Program-made: the position numbers and the translations under genes | Part shown: one piece after another, positions 25,073 to 33,266 of the stretch | Layout of the letters: every line of letters begins with the position of its first letter | How positions within the stretch are numbered: the stretch's first letter is position 1 | Source of the DNA: Modestobacter sp. VKM Ac-2982 | Lineage (GTDB): Bacteria > Actinomycetota > Actinomycetes > Mycobacteriales > Geodermatophilaceae | NCBI RefSeq assembly: GCF_026967935.1 | Contig: NZ_JAPVBL010000006.1 | Span: 234,051 to 298,050 of the forward strand | Length of the DNA: 64,000 bases | Reading direction: 5' to 3' | Notes under the pieces: model-generated | Told to the model about the DNA's origin: nothing | The model's database searches: none | Seen by the model: the letters and a program-made list of their open reading frames with translations, nothing else

Positions 25073-25948
25073 ATGACCACCACCGACGTCGCGACCGTCC
25101 CCGTCGCGGCCGCCGCCCCCACGGTCCCCGACACTCCCCGCCGGCGAGGCCGCGGGCGGCTGCGCGCCGTGCTGCTCGGCCTCCCCGTCCCGATCCTGTT
25201 CCTGGTGCTCTGGCACCTGGGCCGGGCGCAGGAGTGGGAGCTGCCGCTGGGCATCCGGATGGGCTTCCTGCCCTACCCCGCCGACGTCGCCGCGGGGCTG
25301 GTCAACTACGTCGCCGGCACCCGGGACGACGCGTTCAGCAGCCTGCTGTGGGAGGACCTGCCGGCCAGCGCGCTGCGCGTCGTCTCCGGCTTCGCCCTGG
25401 CCACGCTGATCGCCGTGCCGCTCGGCGTGCTGATGGGCCGGTTCAGCACCGCCAACTCGCTGTTCGACCCGATGATCAACCTGTTCCGGCCGATCCCGGC
25501 GACCGCCTGGGTGCCGCTGGTCGCGCTGCTCATCGGCTACGGCGACCAGGCCTCGATCTTCCTGATCACGCTGTCCGCCTTCTTCCCGATCGTGCTGGGC
25601 ACCATCAGCGGCGCCCGCCAGGTGCCCGAACGGCTGCTGGAGGCCGCCCGGATGCTGGGCACCTCCGGCGTCGGCACGCTGCTGCGGGTGGTGCTGCCGG
25701 CCGCCGCGCCCGCGATCGTCAACGGCATGCGGGTCGGCCTGGGCCTGGCCTGGGTGATCCTGGTGCTCAGCGAGACCACCGGCGTCCCGACCGGTCTGGG
25801 TTCGACGATCTTCCTGGCCCGCGACGTGGTGCAGACCGACCAGATCGTCGTCGGGATGATCTGCATCGCCGTCGCCGGCTTCCTCTCCGACCGGTTGCTG
25901 ACGCTCTTCTTCCGCGTCCTGTTCCGCGACCGCCCGCTGATCAAGTAG
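25073..25948 (+). CDS. NitT/TauT-type ABC transporter permease
   Basis: The product is 291 residues from the ATG at 25073, preceded by GGAGGAGAGG. After a Pro/Arg-rich N-tail come about six helices, the first being LLGLPVPILFLVLWHLG. The cytoplasmic ATPase-docking loop is EAARMLGTSGVGTLLRVVLPAAAP near residue 185, as in SsuC/TauC. It probably acts as a homodimer with the preceding binding protein and following ATPase. An intergenic hairpin may reduce its expression relative to the binding protein. Confidence 0.92.
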   Translation: MTTTDVATVPVAAAAPTVPDTPRRRGRGRLRAVLLGLPVPILFLVLWHLGRAQEWELPLGIRMGFLPYPADVAAGLVNYVAGTRDDAFSSLLWEDLPASALRVVSGFALATLIAVPLGVLMGRFSTANSLFDPMINLFRPIPATAWVPLVALLIGYGDQASIFLITLSAFFPIVLGTISGARQVPERLLEAARMLGTSGVGTLLRVVLPAAAPAIVNGMRVGLGLAWVILVLSETTGVPTGLGSTIFLARDVVQTDQIVVGMICIAVAGFLSDRLLTLFFRVLFRDRPLIK

Positions 25949-25957
25949 GAGCCGACG

Positions 25958-26749
25958 ATGGACACCGAACACCTCACCGCCGGCCGCATGGCCGACGTCC
26001 GCATCGCCGGGCTCAGCAAGGTCTACGCCGGTGGTGTCGCCGCCATGGCCGACGTCGACCTGACCATCGCCTCCGGTGAGTTCGTCGCCGTGGTCGGCGC
26101 CAGCGGCTGCGGCAAGAGCACGCTGCTGCGCATCCTGGCCGGCTTCGAGCGGCCCAGCGGCGGCGTCGTCGAGGTCGGCGGGACGCCGGTCACCGGCCCC
26201 GGCCCCGACCGCGGTGTCGTCTTCCAGGACTACGGCCTGTTCCCCTGGCTGTCGGTGCGGGAGAACGTCGCCTACGGCCCCTCCCGCAAGAAGCTGCCGA
26301 AGGCCGAGGTCGCCGCGGTCACCGACCGGTTCATCGCCGCCGTCGGGCTGACCCGGTTCGCCGCGAAGTACCCCGCGCAGCTGTCCGGCGGCATGCAGCA
26401 GCGGGTGGCGATCGCCCGGGTGCTGGCCAACGACCCGTCGCTGCTGCTGATGGACGAGCCGTTCGGCGCGCTGGACGCGCTCACCCGCGCCGACCTGCAG
26501 GCCGAGCTCAAGCGGATCCACGTCGACACCCGGACGACGGTGGTCTTCGTGACCCACTCGATCGAGGAGGCGGTCTACCTCGCCGACCGGGTCGTGGTGA
26601 TGACCGGCGGCGCCTCGCACGGCGTGCCCGGCTCCATCCGCCGGATCGTCCCGGTCGACCTGACCGACCGCGACGTCACCAGCCCGGCCTTCAACGCGGT
26701 CAAGCGCGAGATCGCCGAGCTCGTGCACACGGTGCCCGCCGCCGTCTGA
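25958..26749 (+). CDS. NitT/TauT-type ABC transporter ATP-binding protein
   Basis: The product is 263 residues from the ATG at 25958, with TAGGAG upstream and only 9 bases after the permease. Motifs are GASGCGKSTLLRILAG (Walker A), VVFQDYGLFPWLSV (Q-loop), LSGGMQQRVAIARV (signature), LLLMDEPFGALDALT (Walker B) and VFVTHSIEEAVYL (H-loop). FPWLSV and the absence of a TOBE domain are typical of the SsuB/TauB/NrtD group. It completes the importer and is closed by the hairpin at 26755-26785. Confidence 0.94.
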   Translation: MDTEHLTAGRMADVRIAGLSKVYAGGVAAMADVDLTIASGEFVAVVGASGCGKSTLLRILAGFERPSGGVVEVGGTPVTGPGPDRGVVFQDYGLFPWLSVRENVAYGPSRKKLPKAEVAAVTDRFIAAVGLTRFAAKYPAQLSGGMQQRVAIARVLANDPSLLLMDEPFGALDALTRADLQAELKRIHVDTRTTVVFVTHSIEEAVYLADRVVVMTGGASHGVPGSIRRIVPVDLTDRDVTSPAFNAVKREIAELVHTVPAAV

Positions 26750-26754
26750 GGAGC

Positions 26755-26785
26755 GCAGGGGCCAAAGTCGTGACTTCGGCCCTGC
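26755..26785. terminator. Hairpin terminator of the GCCGAxGTC palindrome family
   Basis: GCAG...CTGC outer arms and GGCC.AAGTC / GACTT.GGCC inner arms fold around a 2-base centre, with one mismatch. It lies 6 bases after the ATPase stop. Its core resembles palindromes at 27678-27729 and 29682-29709. Confidence 0.6.
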
Positions 26786-26909
26786 GGCGGCCCGCCCCGT
26801 TGGGGTGAGGTCTCCGGGCAGGACTGCGGTACCGGCGGTGGGCGGCCGATCTCACTCGCACGAGCAGTGCACCCGCGCTGCCGGATCGGCGAACAGAGGG
26901 AAGACACAC

Positions 26910-27662
26910 GTGGCCAAGGTGCTGGTGGTGGAGGACGAGGACGTCACTCGTCTGATGCTGGAGTCACGTCTGCACCTGGCCGGCCACCGCGTCCGCGGCG
27001 CCGGTTCGATGGACGAGGCCCGGGCCCTGCTCGAGCACGTCTTCACCCCCGACGTCGTCATCACCGACATGTTCATGCCCGGCGGCAGCGGGCTGTCCCT
27101 GGCCTCGGCCCTGCGTAAGGACCCGATGTGGGCCGACCTGCCGCTGATCTTCCTCAGCGGCCGGGCGCTGCCCGGGGACGTCGCAGCCGGGGCCGCGCTG
27201 AACGCCGCCTACCTCGCCAAGCCGGTGTCGATGACCGCCCTCACCGCAGCGATCGAGACCGCCCTGGTGGACACCGCCGCCGCCCGCGACGAAGCCGTGC
27301 GCGACCACGTCGAGGACCTCTGGGACCTCGACGACGAGGCCGAGCGCCAGCTGCACGCCACGTTGCTCGGTACCTTCGTCGACACGGCACCCGACGGGCT
27401 GGCGTCCGTCGAGGACGCCCTGCACGCCGGGGACGCCGTCGCCGTCGAGGAGACCGCCCACAAGCTGCGCGGCAGCGCCGCGACCCTCGGCGCCGGCCCG
27501 CTGGCCGAGCTCTGCGCCACCCTGGAGGAGGCCGCCCGCACCGGGCAGCTCCCCACCCCGGGCCCGGTGATCGGCGCGCTGCGCCGCGAGCTGGAGGTCA
27601 CCTGCCGGGTCTTCACCGAACTGGCCGCCGAGCTGGCCGAACCGCTCACCCCCGCCGCCTGA
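26910..27662 (+). CDS. Stand-alone REC-HPt phosphotransfer protein
   Basis: The product is 250 residues from a GTG at 26910, with GAGGGAAG upstream. Residues 1-115 are a receiver domain: VLVVEDEDVTR (acidic pair), phospho-acceptor Asp in VVITDMFMPGG near residue 50, FLSGR (Ser/Thr position) and YLAKPVS (Lys). Residues about 140-245 are an HPt four-helix domain, with the phosphorylatable His in VEETAHKLRGSAATLGA. There is no output or kinase domain and no adjacent histidine kinase, so it would act as a relay shuttle or phosphate sink in a multistep phosphorelay. Confidence 0.88.
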   Translation: MAKVLVVEDEDVTRLMLESRLHLAGHRVRGAGSMDEARALLEHVFTPDVVITDMFMPGGSGLSLASALRKDPMWADLPLIFLSGRALPGDVAAGAALNAAYLAKPVSMTALTAAIETALVDTAAARDEAVRDHVEDLWDLDDEAERQLHATLLGTFVDTAPDGLASVEDALHAGDAVAVEETAHKLRGSAATLGAGPLAELCATLEEAARTGQLPTPGPVIGALRRELEVTCRVFTELAAELAEPLTPAA

Positions 27663-27677
27663 GAGGCAAGGTCCCGA

Positions 27678-27729
27678 GGGCCGACGTCGCGATCTCGGGC
27701 CCTGAAGGGCCGAGGTCGCGACGTCGGCA
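27678..27729. repeat. Two adjacent REP-like palindromes (core GTCGCGAC)
   Basis: The first imperfect palindrome (27679-27702) is centred on TCGCGA with GGCCGA-type arms. The second (27710-27729) reads GCCGAGGTCGCGACGTCGGC, matching itself at 18 of 20 positions. They fill the gap between the convergent REC-HPt and Rieske genes and may terminate both. They belong to the same family as 26755-26785. Confidence 0.55.
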
Positions 27730-27731
27730 GC

Positions 27732-28856
27732 TCAGGCGAGGCGCTGCCGGACCCAGTCGTGGAACGTGCCCAGGTGGTGCTCGGCCGGCACCAGCACCCC
27801 GCCGGCCGCGTACGCCCGGGAGGCCATCCCCGGCTGGGTGCGCTCGCAGGCGTCGAAGTCCTGCAGGTTCACCCGGTGGAACAGCTCCACCGACCGGGAG
27901 ACGTCCTGGCCCGACTCGACCACCTGGGGCGCATAGAGCCAGTCGCACTCGACCGTGGTCCGGTCGACGGCCATCGGGATCATCCGCAGCAGGATGACGT
28001 GGTCGGGCACCAGGTTCAGGAAGACCGTCGGCTTGATCGTGGCGGCGTAGTAGCGCCGGTCCTGCTCGACGTCGATGCCGGGCAGCGCGGCGAACCCGGC
28101 GCTGCCGTCGACGGTGAACCCCTCGGCCCCGGCGGCGAACTCCGCCCCGTGCCCGACGAAGCTCTGCGCGGCGTAGCCGCGGGCGAACTCCGGCAGCACG
28201 TCGGTGAGCTCGGGGTGGATCGTCGCGCAGTGGTAGCACTCCATGAAGTTCTCGACGATGAGCTTCCAGTTGGCCGCGACGTCGTAGCGGATCCGCCGGC
28301 CCAGCCGCAGCCCAGCGACGTCGTAGCCCTCGATCGCGGCCGGGTCACCGAGCCGCTCGGTGACGGCGCCGCGCACGTCCTCGGCGAAGGACGGCGGGTC
28401 GTCGGCCAGGCACACCCATGCGTAGCCCAGCCACTCCTGCAGGTGCACCGGCACCAGCCCGTTGGCGACCCGGTCGACGTCGGGCATCCGGGCCAGGTTG
28501 GGGGCGGCGACCAGCGCACCGTCCAGCCCGAAGGACCAGGCGTGGTACGGGCAGCGCAGCGTCGTCCCCACCTGCCCTGCCTCCTCGGTGCACAGCTGCG
28601 CACCCCGGTGGCGACAGACGTTGAGGAACGCCCGCAGCGCGCCGTCCCGGCCGCGCACGACCAGCACGCTCTCCCGGCCCACCTGCACCCGGCGGAAGCT
28701 CCCGGGGGTGGGCAGCTCGTCACTGCGGACGGCGCAGCACCACATCGCCTCGAACACCCGCTCCTGCTCCCGGGCGAACACCGCAGGGTCGGTGTACCAG
28801 CGCCCGCCCAGCGTCGAGATCAGGCTGCTGCCGGTGGACTGCTCGAGCATCGTCAT
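27732..28856 (-). CDS. Rieske-type aromatic ring-hydroxylating oxygenase, alpha subunit-like
   Basis: The product is 374 residues from the ATG at 28856, with GGAGG 7 bases upstream. The N-terminal Rieske [2Fe-2S] domain has VCRHRGAQLC near residue 80 and RCPYHAWSF near residue 100 (Cys-His and Cys-His ligands). The catalytic domain has NWKLIVENFMECYHCATIHPEL, giving the bridging region and the two iron-binding His, with a later Asp candidate in NLVPDHVIL. This pattern is close to glycine-betaine/stachydrine-type demethylases as well as ring hydroxylases. Its ATG overlaps the stop of a wrecked FAD-oxidoreductase gene. Substrate unknown; no reductase gene is adjacent. Confidence 0.92.
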   Translation of the reverse strand: MTMLEQSTGSSLISTLGGRWYTDPAVFAREQERVFEAMWCCAVRSDELPTPGSFRRVQVGRESVLVVRGRDGALRAFLNVCRHRGAQLCTEEAGQVGTTLRCPYHAWSFGLDGALVAAPNLARMPDVDRVANGLVPVHLQEWLGYAWVCLADDPPSFAEDVRGAVTERLGDPAAIEGYDVAGLRLGRRIRYDVAANWKLIVENFMECYHCATIHPELTDVLPEFARGYAAQSFVGHGAEFAAGAEGFTVDGSAGFAALPGIDVEQDRRYYAATIKPTVFLNLVPDHVILLRMIPMAVDRTTVECDWLYAPQVVESGQDVSRSVELFHRVNLQDFDACERTQPGMASRAYAAGGVLVPAEHHLGTFHDWVRQRLA

Positions 28857-29053
28857 CGGATGGCCTCCAGGGCGGGACGGCGGGGGTCGAACAGGGAGAT
28901 CGGGTGCGCCGTCGCACCCGAGGTGGCGAGGTCGGCGAGGACCTCGCCGACCACCGGCGTGAGCTCCTCGGCCAGCGAGCAGCCGACGATGCCGGCCCCG
29001 ATGACGACGACCCACGGAGGCGTCCGGGGAGCGCGCTGAGATCCGACGCCCAT
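28853..29053 (-). pseudogene. Internally deleted FAD-dependent amine/amino-acid oxidoreductase remnant
   Basis: This 66-codon frame starts at the ATG 29053 (GAGAGGA upstream). It contains an N-terminal FAD-binding signature, VVVIGAGIVGCSLAEEL, and within ten residues passes to what looks like the C-terminal end of DAO/sarcosine-dehydrogenase-like proteins, VLADLATSGATAHPISLF followed by DPRRPA. The several-hundred-residue substrate and FAD domain in between is missing, while the frame, ribosome site and ATGA overlap with the Rieske gene are kept. The intact ancestor was probably an oxidase or dehydrogenase of N-methylated amines that worked beside the Rieske enzyme. The peptide cannot be catalytic. 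Confidence 0.75.
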
Positions 29054-29073
29054 GGGCGGGTCCTCTCGACCGT

Positions 29074-29090
29074 GTTGCCTGCTGTGCAAC
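29074..29090. promoter_or_regulatory. GTTGC-N7-GCAAC inverted repeat, candidate IclR operator
   Basis: The 17-base dyad GTTGC (29074-29078) / GCAAC (29086-29090) lies just upstream of the ribosome site of the remnant-Rieske operon. The same pattern occurs at 29609-29625. Palindromes of this size and composition are typical IclR-family binding sites. Confidence 0.5.
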
Positions 29091-29245
29091 CGCTGGCGGT
29101 GTGCGCAACAGCGTTGGCTCGGTCGGGGGCGTCGTCAATGGCGTTCCTGCGTGTCATCGGCGCGTCTGCCGTGATGTTCACACCGCAGAAACGGGCGGCT
29201 TTCCAGCGTGCACACGAATGGAACGCGCGACCCCCCGGCCGCCCG

Positions 29246-29642
29246 TCAGCCGAGCCGGGGGGCGATCTGGGCGGCCGCGCCCCGAACCCGCTCGGCGACC
29301 GCGGCGAACCGTTCGGGCGGCAACCGGTAGGCCGGGCCGGAGACGCTGAGCGCCGCCACGAGTCGCCCGTCGGCACCACAGACCGGCGCAGCGACGGCGA
29401 GCCCGGCTTCCAGCTCTCCCTCGGTGGCCGCCCAGCCCCGCTGCTGCACCTCGGCCAGCGCGGCGGCGTGGGCCTCGGCGTCGGAGATCGTCGCCTCGGT
29501 GAACCGGTCCATCGGCCGGGCGAGGACCGTTGGCCAGCCCCGGCCGGCCGAAGGCGAGCAGCACCTTGCCGCTGGAGGTGGCGTGCAGCGGCGTCCGCCG
29601 GCCGACTCGTTGCGCACCATGCAACGCTGGGGGCGGCGTCAC
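29246..29642 (-). pseudogene. Truncated and frameshifted IclR-family regulator
   Basis: The effector domain of an IclR regulator is readable in two frames. RVGRRTPLHATSSGKVLLAF and then GRPGL appear in one frame, and VLARPMDRFTEATISDAEAH ... GELEAGLAVAAPV ... LSVSGPAYRLPPER in another; the switch falls near 29530. The N-terminal helix-turn-helix domain is absent: the 150 bases upstream do not encode it in any frame. The gene is therefore dead by both 5' loss and frameshift. It probably once controlled the neighbouring Rieske/oxidoreductase operon. Confidence 0.8.
29609..29625. promoter_or_regulatory. Second GTTGC-N7-GCAAC inverted repeat
   Basis: GTTGC (29609-29613), GCACCAT, GCAAC (29621-29625), with one more matching base pair outside. 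It lies inside the truncated IclR reading. It may be a former operator brought next to the effector-domain coding region by the deletion that removed the HTH. Confidence 0.45.
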
Positions 29643-29800
29643 CCCGACCCCGCCGTCGGACCGGCCATCGCCCCGTCCTCGTGGGGCCGAGGTCGCGCCT
29701 CCGGCTCCCCTGATCGGGTGCCCGGGGTCGCGACCGCAGGCCCGACTTGGTGGGATGGGGCGTCCGGACCCCCCGGGCAGCGCACCAGCGAGGGAGACCC

Positions 29801-31381
29801 ATGCACCCGGACGGTCAGCTCCTGGGCGGGCGCTACGAGCTCACCTCGCTGATCGCCACCGGCGGCATGGGGCAGGTCTGGCAGGCCCGCGACACGGTCC
29901 TCGAGCGGGACGTCGCGGTGAAGGTGCTGCGCAGCGAGTACACCGGAGACCCGACGTTCCTGGCCCGCTTCCGGGCCGAGGCCCAGCTCGCCGCCCGCCT
30001 GGTGCACCCGAACATCGCCACCCTGTTCGACTACGGCGAGATCCCACCCGCCGGCCCGCGCGACGAGCACCTCGCCTACCTGGTGATGGAGCTGGTGCGC
30101 GGCGAGTCGCTGTCGACGCTGTTGCGCCGCGATGGCCGACTCAGCCCCGAACGGACCCTGGACGTGCTGCGGCAGAGCGCAGCCGGCCTGGCCGCCGCGC
30201 ACGCCACCGGCGTCGTCCACCGCGACATCAAGCCCGGCAACGTGCTCATCGGCGCCGACGGGACCGTCAAGATCACCGACTTCGGGGTCGCCGTCTCCGG
30301 CTCCACCGTGCCGCTCACCCAGACCGGCCAGGTCATCGGCACCCCGCACTACCTCTCCCCCGAGCAGGCCCAGGGCGAGCGGGCGACCGCGGCCAGCGAC
30401 GTCTACGCCCTCGGCATCGTCGGCTACGAGTGCCTGGCCGGCCACCACGCGTTCGACGCCGAGAGCTCGGTGCAGGTCGCGCTCATGCAGATCCGGGACG
30501 ACGCAGCCCCCCTGCCGGACGACGTCCCCGCGCCGGTGCGCCAGCTCGTTGCCGCGGCGATGGTCAAGGACCCGGCCCGGCGCTTCCCCGACGCCGCCGC
30601 CTTCGGCGCAGCGATCGAGGACGTACGCGCCGGTCGCCCGCTGCAGCTGGCCGACCGGACGACCGTGCTCCCTGCGGCCGGTGACGCAGCACCGTCGCCC
30701 AGCACCCGGGTCATGCCCGCCGTCGGCGGGGCCGCGACGGCCGCGGGTGTGGGCGCCGCCGGTGCCGGCGCCGCCGGGCTCGGTCCCGAACGAGAGCGGG
30801 AGGGCAGGCGCCGCCGACTGCTGCTGCCGCTGCTCGGTGTCCTCATCGCGGCCGCCGTCGCCGTCGCCGGGTTCCAGCTCCTCGGCGACGACGGGACGGA
30901 CACCTCCACCACGACACCGACGACGAGCGCCGAGCCGACCTCCTCACCCACGCCCACCACCGAGGAGACCACCATCCCCAGCGCGGTGCTGGTCGAGGTG
31001 GACGCCGACGACTACCTGGGCCGGCGGATCGGCGACGTCGAGGCGGACCTGATCGGCCTCGGCCTGTCGGTCAACGCCGTCCCGCGGGAGACGGCCGACG
31101 ACGACGAGGGCGCGGTCCTCGCCGTCGCCCCGGACGGCGAGCTGGCCGAGGGCACCCTCGTCACGGTCACCTACGCCACCGCCCCGCCCACACCGACCCT
31201 CACCGCGACTTCGACGCCGACCGACGGCGACGAGGACGAGGCCGACGAGGACGAGCCGGACGAGGGCGGCGGGAACGGCACCGAGGGTGGCGGGAACGGC
31301 GACCAGGGGAACCAGGGCAACGGGAACGGCAACGGCGGCGACGACGACGACGTCAGCGGGCAGGGTCGCGGCAACGGCTGA
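29801..31381 (+). CDS. PknB-like membrane Ser/Thr protein kinase with one PASTA-like domain
   Basis: The product is 526 residues from the ATG at 29801 (GAGGGAG upstream). The kinase domain spans about residues 11-275: ATGGMGQVWQAR (glycine loop), VAVKVL (Lys), HRDIKPGNVL (catalytic loop), DFGVAV and GTPHYLSPEQ. A juxtamembrane linker and one transmembrane helix (LLLPLLGVLIAAAVAVAGF, about 327-345) follow. Outside are a Thr/Ser/Pro linker, one PASTA-like repeat (YLGRRIGDVEADLIGLGL) and an acidic Gly/Asn-rich tail. It is paralogous to the next gene. Confidence 0.93.
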   Translation: MHPDGQLLGGRYELTSLIATGGMGQVWQARDTVLERDVAVKVLRSEYTGDPTFLARFRAEAQLAARLVHPNIATLFDYGEIPPAGPRDEHLAYLVMELVRGESLSTLLRRDGRLSPERTLDVLRQSAAGLAAAHATGVVHRDIKPGNVLIGADGTVKITDFGVAVSGSTVPLTQTGQVIGTPHYLSPEQAQGERATAASDVYALGIVGYECLAGHHAFDAESSVQVALMQIRDDAAPLPDDVPAPVRQLVAAAMVKDPARRFPDAAAFGAAIEDVRAGRPLQLADRTTVLPAAGDAAPSPSTRVMPAVGGAATAAGVGAAGAGAAGLGPEREREGRRRRLLLPLLGVLIAAAVAVAGFQLLGDDGTDTSTTTPTTSAEPTSSPTPTTEETTIPSAVLVEVDADDYLGRRIGDVEADLIGLGLSVNAVPRETADDDEGAVLAVAPDGELAEGTLVTVTYATAPPTPTLTATSTPTDGDEDEADEDEPDEGGGNGTEGGGNGDQGNQGNGNGNGGDDDDVSGQGRGNG

Positions 31382-31476
31382 GCCGTGGACCACCGCTGCA
31401 GCGCCCAGTTCTGCGGAGTGCGAACTCCCGCCCCAGGAGTCCCACATCGCAGCGGGCGAACGGGGAGGATGTGCCG

Positions 31477-33018
31477 GTGCACCCGAACGGTCGACTCCTC
31501 GGCGGGCGCTACGAGTTGCAGACGCTGATCGCCTCCGGCGGCATGGGCCAGGTCTGGCAGGCCCGCGACACCGTGCTCGGCCGGGACGTAGCGGTCAAGG
31601 TGCTGCGCAGCGAGTACACCGCCAACGCCACCTTCCTCGCCCGGTTCCGCGCCGAGGCGCAGCACTCCGCCGGCCTGGTGCACCCGCACATCGCCACGCT
31701 CTTCGACTACGGCGAGGTGCTGCCCGACGCCTCTCCCCGCGGCGAGCACCTGGCCTACCTGGTGATGGAGCTGGTCCGCGGCGAGTCGCTGGCGACGTTG
31801 CTGCGCCGTGAGCGGCGACTGTCCCCGGACCGCACGCTGCAGGTGCTCCGGCAGTGCGCCGCCGGGCTGGCCGCCGCGCACGCCGCCGACGTCGTCCACC
31901 GGGACGTGAAGCCGGGCAACGTCCTGCTCGCCGACGACGGCGGGGTCAAGCTCACCGACTTCGGGGTGGCGGTCTCCGCCACCAGCGTGCCGCTGACCGT
32001 CACCGGCGAGGTCGTCGGCACGGCCCACTACCTCTCCCCCGAGCAGGCCGCCGGCACGCGCGCCACCCCGGCCAGCGACGTCTACGCCCTCGGGCTGGTG
32101 GGCTACGAGTGCCTGGCCGGGCAGCGCGGCTTCGACGGCGGGGACGCGGTGGAGGTCGCGCTCCGGCGGATCCGGGAGGTGCCGCCGCCACTGCCCGACG
32201 ACGTCCCGGCGCCGGTGCGCGCGCTGATCGACCGGGCCATCGCCAAGGACCCCACCGAACGGTTCGCCGACGGCGCCGCCCTCCGCGCCGCCATCGACGA
32301 CGTCCTGGCCGGCCGGCCGGTCGGCGGGCCGGACGCCGAGCCACGGACCGCGGTGATGCCCGCCATCCGGACCGCGGAGCTCCCTGTCGTGCGCATCCCG
32401 ACGCCACCGCCGCCCTTCCCGGCGACCCAGGGCTACGCACTCCCCCCGGCGGAGGACGAGGACGACCTCGGCGACGAGCCCGAGCGCCGCCGACGCTGGC
32501 CGTTCCTGGTCGCCACCCTGCTCGCCTTCCTGGTCGCGATGGGGGGCACCTTCGGTCTGCTCCAGCTCGCCACCGACCGTGCGGACCCGCCTCCTGCCGC
32601 CCAGCCGGCCCCCGCCGCCGAACCGACGCCCCCGAGCGAACCGGTGGTCCAGCTCGTCTCGCTGTCGACGGTGGACTACGTGGGTCGACCGGTGACCGAG
32701 GTGCAGGCCGAGCTGGTCGAGCGGGGTCTCGTCCCGACGCTGCGGCCGCTGCAGACCGGCGACGTCTCCGACGGCTCGGTGATCGCGCTGGACCCGGTCG
32801 GCCAGGTGCTGCCGGGGGCCGCGGTGACCCTCACCCACGCGGTCGCCCCGCCGCCGCCGCCACCCCCGCCGCCCGCGCCCGAGCCGGCACCCGCCCCGGC
32901 ACCCGCGCCCACCCCGGCGGCCGAGCCCGCGCCGACCGAGGACGCCCAGCTGGACGAGGAGGACATCGAGGAGGCCGTCGAGCGTTGGCGGGAACGCCGC
33001 CGGGACCGGGACGACTGA
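31477..33018 (+). CDS. Second PknB-like membrane Ser/Thr protein kinase, tandem paralogue
   Basis: The product is 513 residues. The GTG at 31477 is preferred over the one at 31471 because it leaves 8 bases after GGGGAGG and aligns VHPNGRLLGG with the paralogue's MHPDGQLLGG. The kinase domain is intact (SGGMGQVWQARD, VAVKVL, HRDVKPGNVL, DFGVAV, SPEQAAG). One transmembrane helix (FLVATLLAFLVAMGGTFGLL) is followed by one PASTA-like repeat (VDYVGRPVTEVQAELVERGL). The tail differs completely from its neighbour: Pro/Ala repeats and a charged helix ending RERRRDRDD. It follows the first kinase by 95 bases. Confidence 0.93.
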   Translation: MHPNGRLLGGRYELQTLIASGGMGQVWQARDTVLGRDVAVKVLRSEYTANATFLARFRAEAQHSAGLVHPHIATLFDYGEVLPDASPRGEHLAYLVMELVRGESLATLLRRERRLSPDRTLQVLRQCAAGLAAAHAADVVHRDVKPGNVLLADDGGVKLTDFGVAVSATSVPLTVTGEVVGTAHYLSPEQAAGTRATPASDVYALGLVGYECLAGQRGFDGGDAVEVALRRIREVPPPLPDDVPAPVRALIDRAIAKDPTERFADGAALRAAIDDVLAGRPVGGPDAEPRTAVMPAIRTAELPVVRIPTPPPPFPATQGYALPPAEDEDDLGDEPERRRRWPFLVATLLAFLVAMGGTFGLLQLATDRADPPPAAQPAPAAEPTPPSEPVVQLVSLSTVDYVGRPVTEVQAELVERGLVPTLRPLQTGDVSDGSVIALDPVGQVLPGAAVTLTHAVAPPPPPPPPPAPEPAPAPAPAPTPAAEPAPTEDAQLDEEDIEEAVERWRERRRDRDD

Positions 33019-33266
33019 CCGCCCGGCCCGACGCGTGTGTGGTGCCCGGCCGGACCGGACGTGCCCGACCGTCGCGGGCGACCTCGAGCAGTCCCACGAG
33101 ACCCGCCCGCGCCTCAGCAGCGGGGCGTGCCGGGCGGGGTGCGGAGGGTTCGCACGCGCCGGGTCGTGGCGCCGATGGCGCGCGGCCCCAGCGACCGGGA
33201 CGGCGCGGGAGGACCCTGGGCCTCGCGGCGGTGCCGCCCGGGCGCTCGCCAGGGAGGAGCACGGAG

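Noticed and set aside
29501-29560. IclR frameshift as a simple sequencing error in a live gene
   Set aside because: An error could explain the frame change, but not the missing HTH half. No HTH-coding text is present in the 150 bases upstream, so the gene is broken in any case.
32850-32940. Pro/Ala repeat run in kinase 2 as a DNA repeat element
   Set aside because: The bases encode an extracellular Pro/Ala linker in frame with the kinase. Low-complexity protein explains the repeat.
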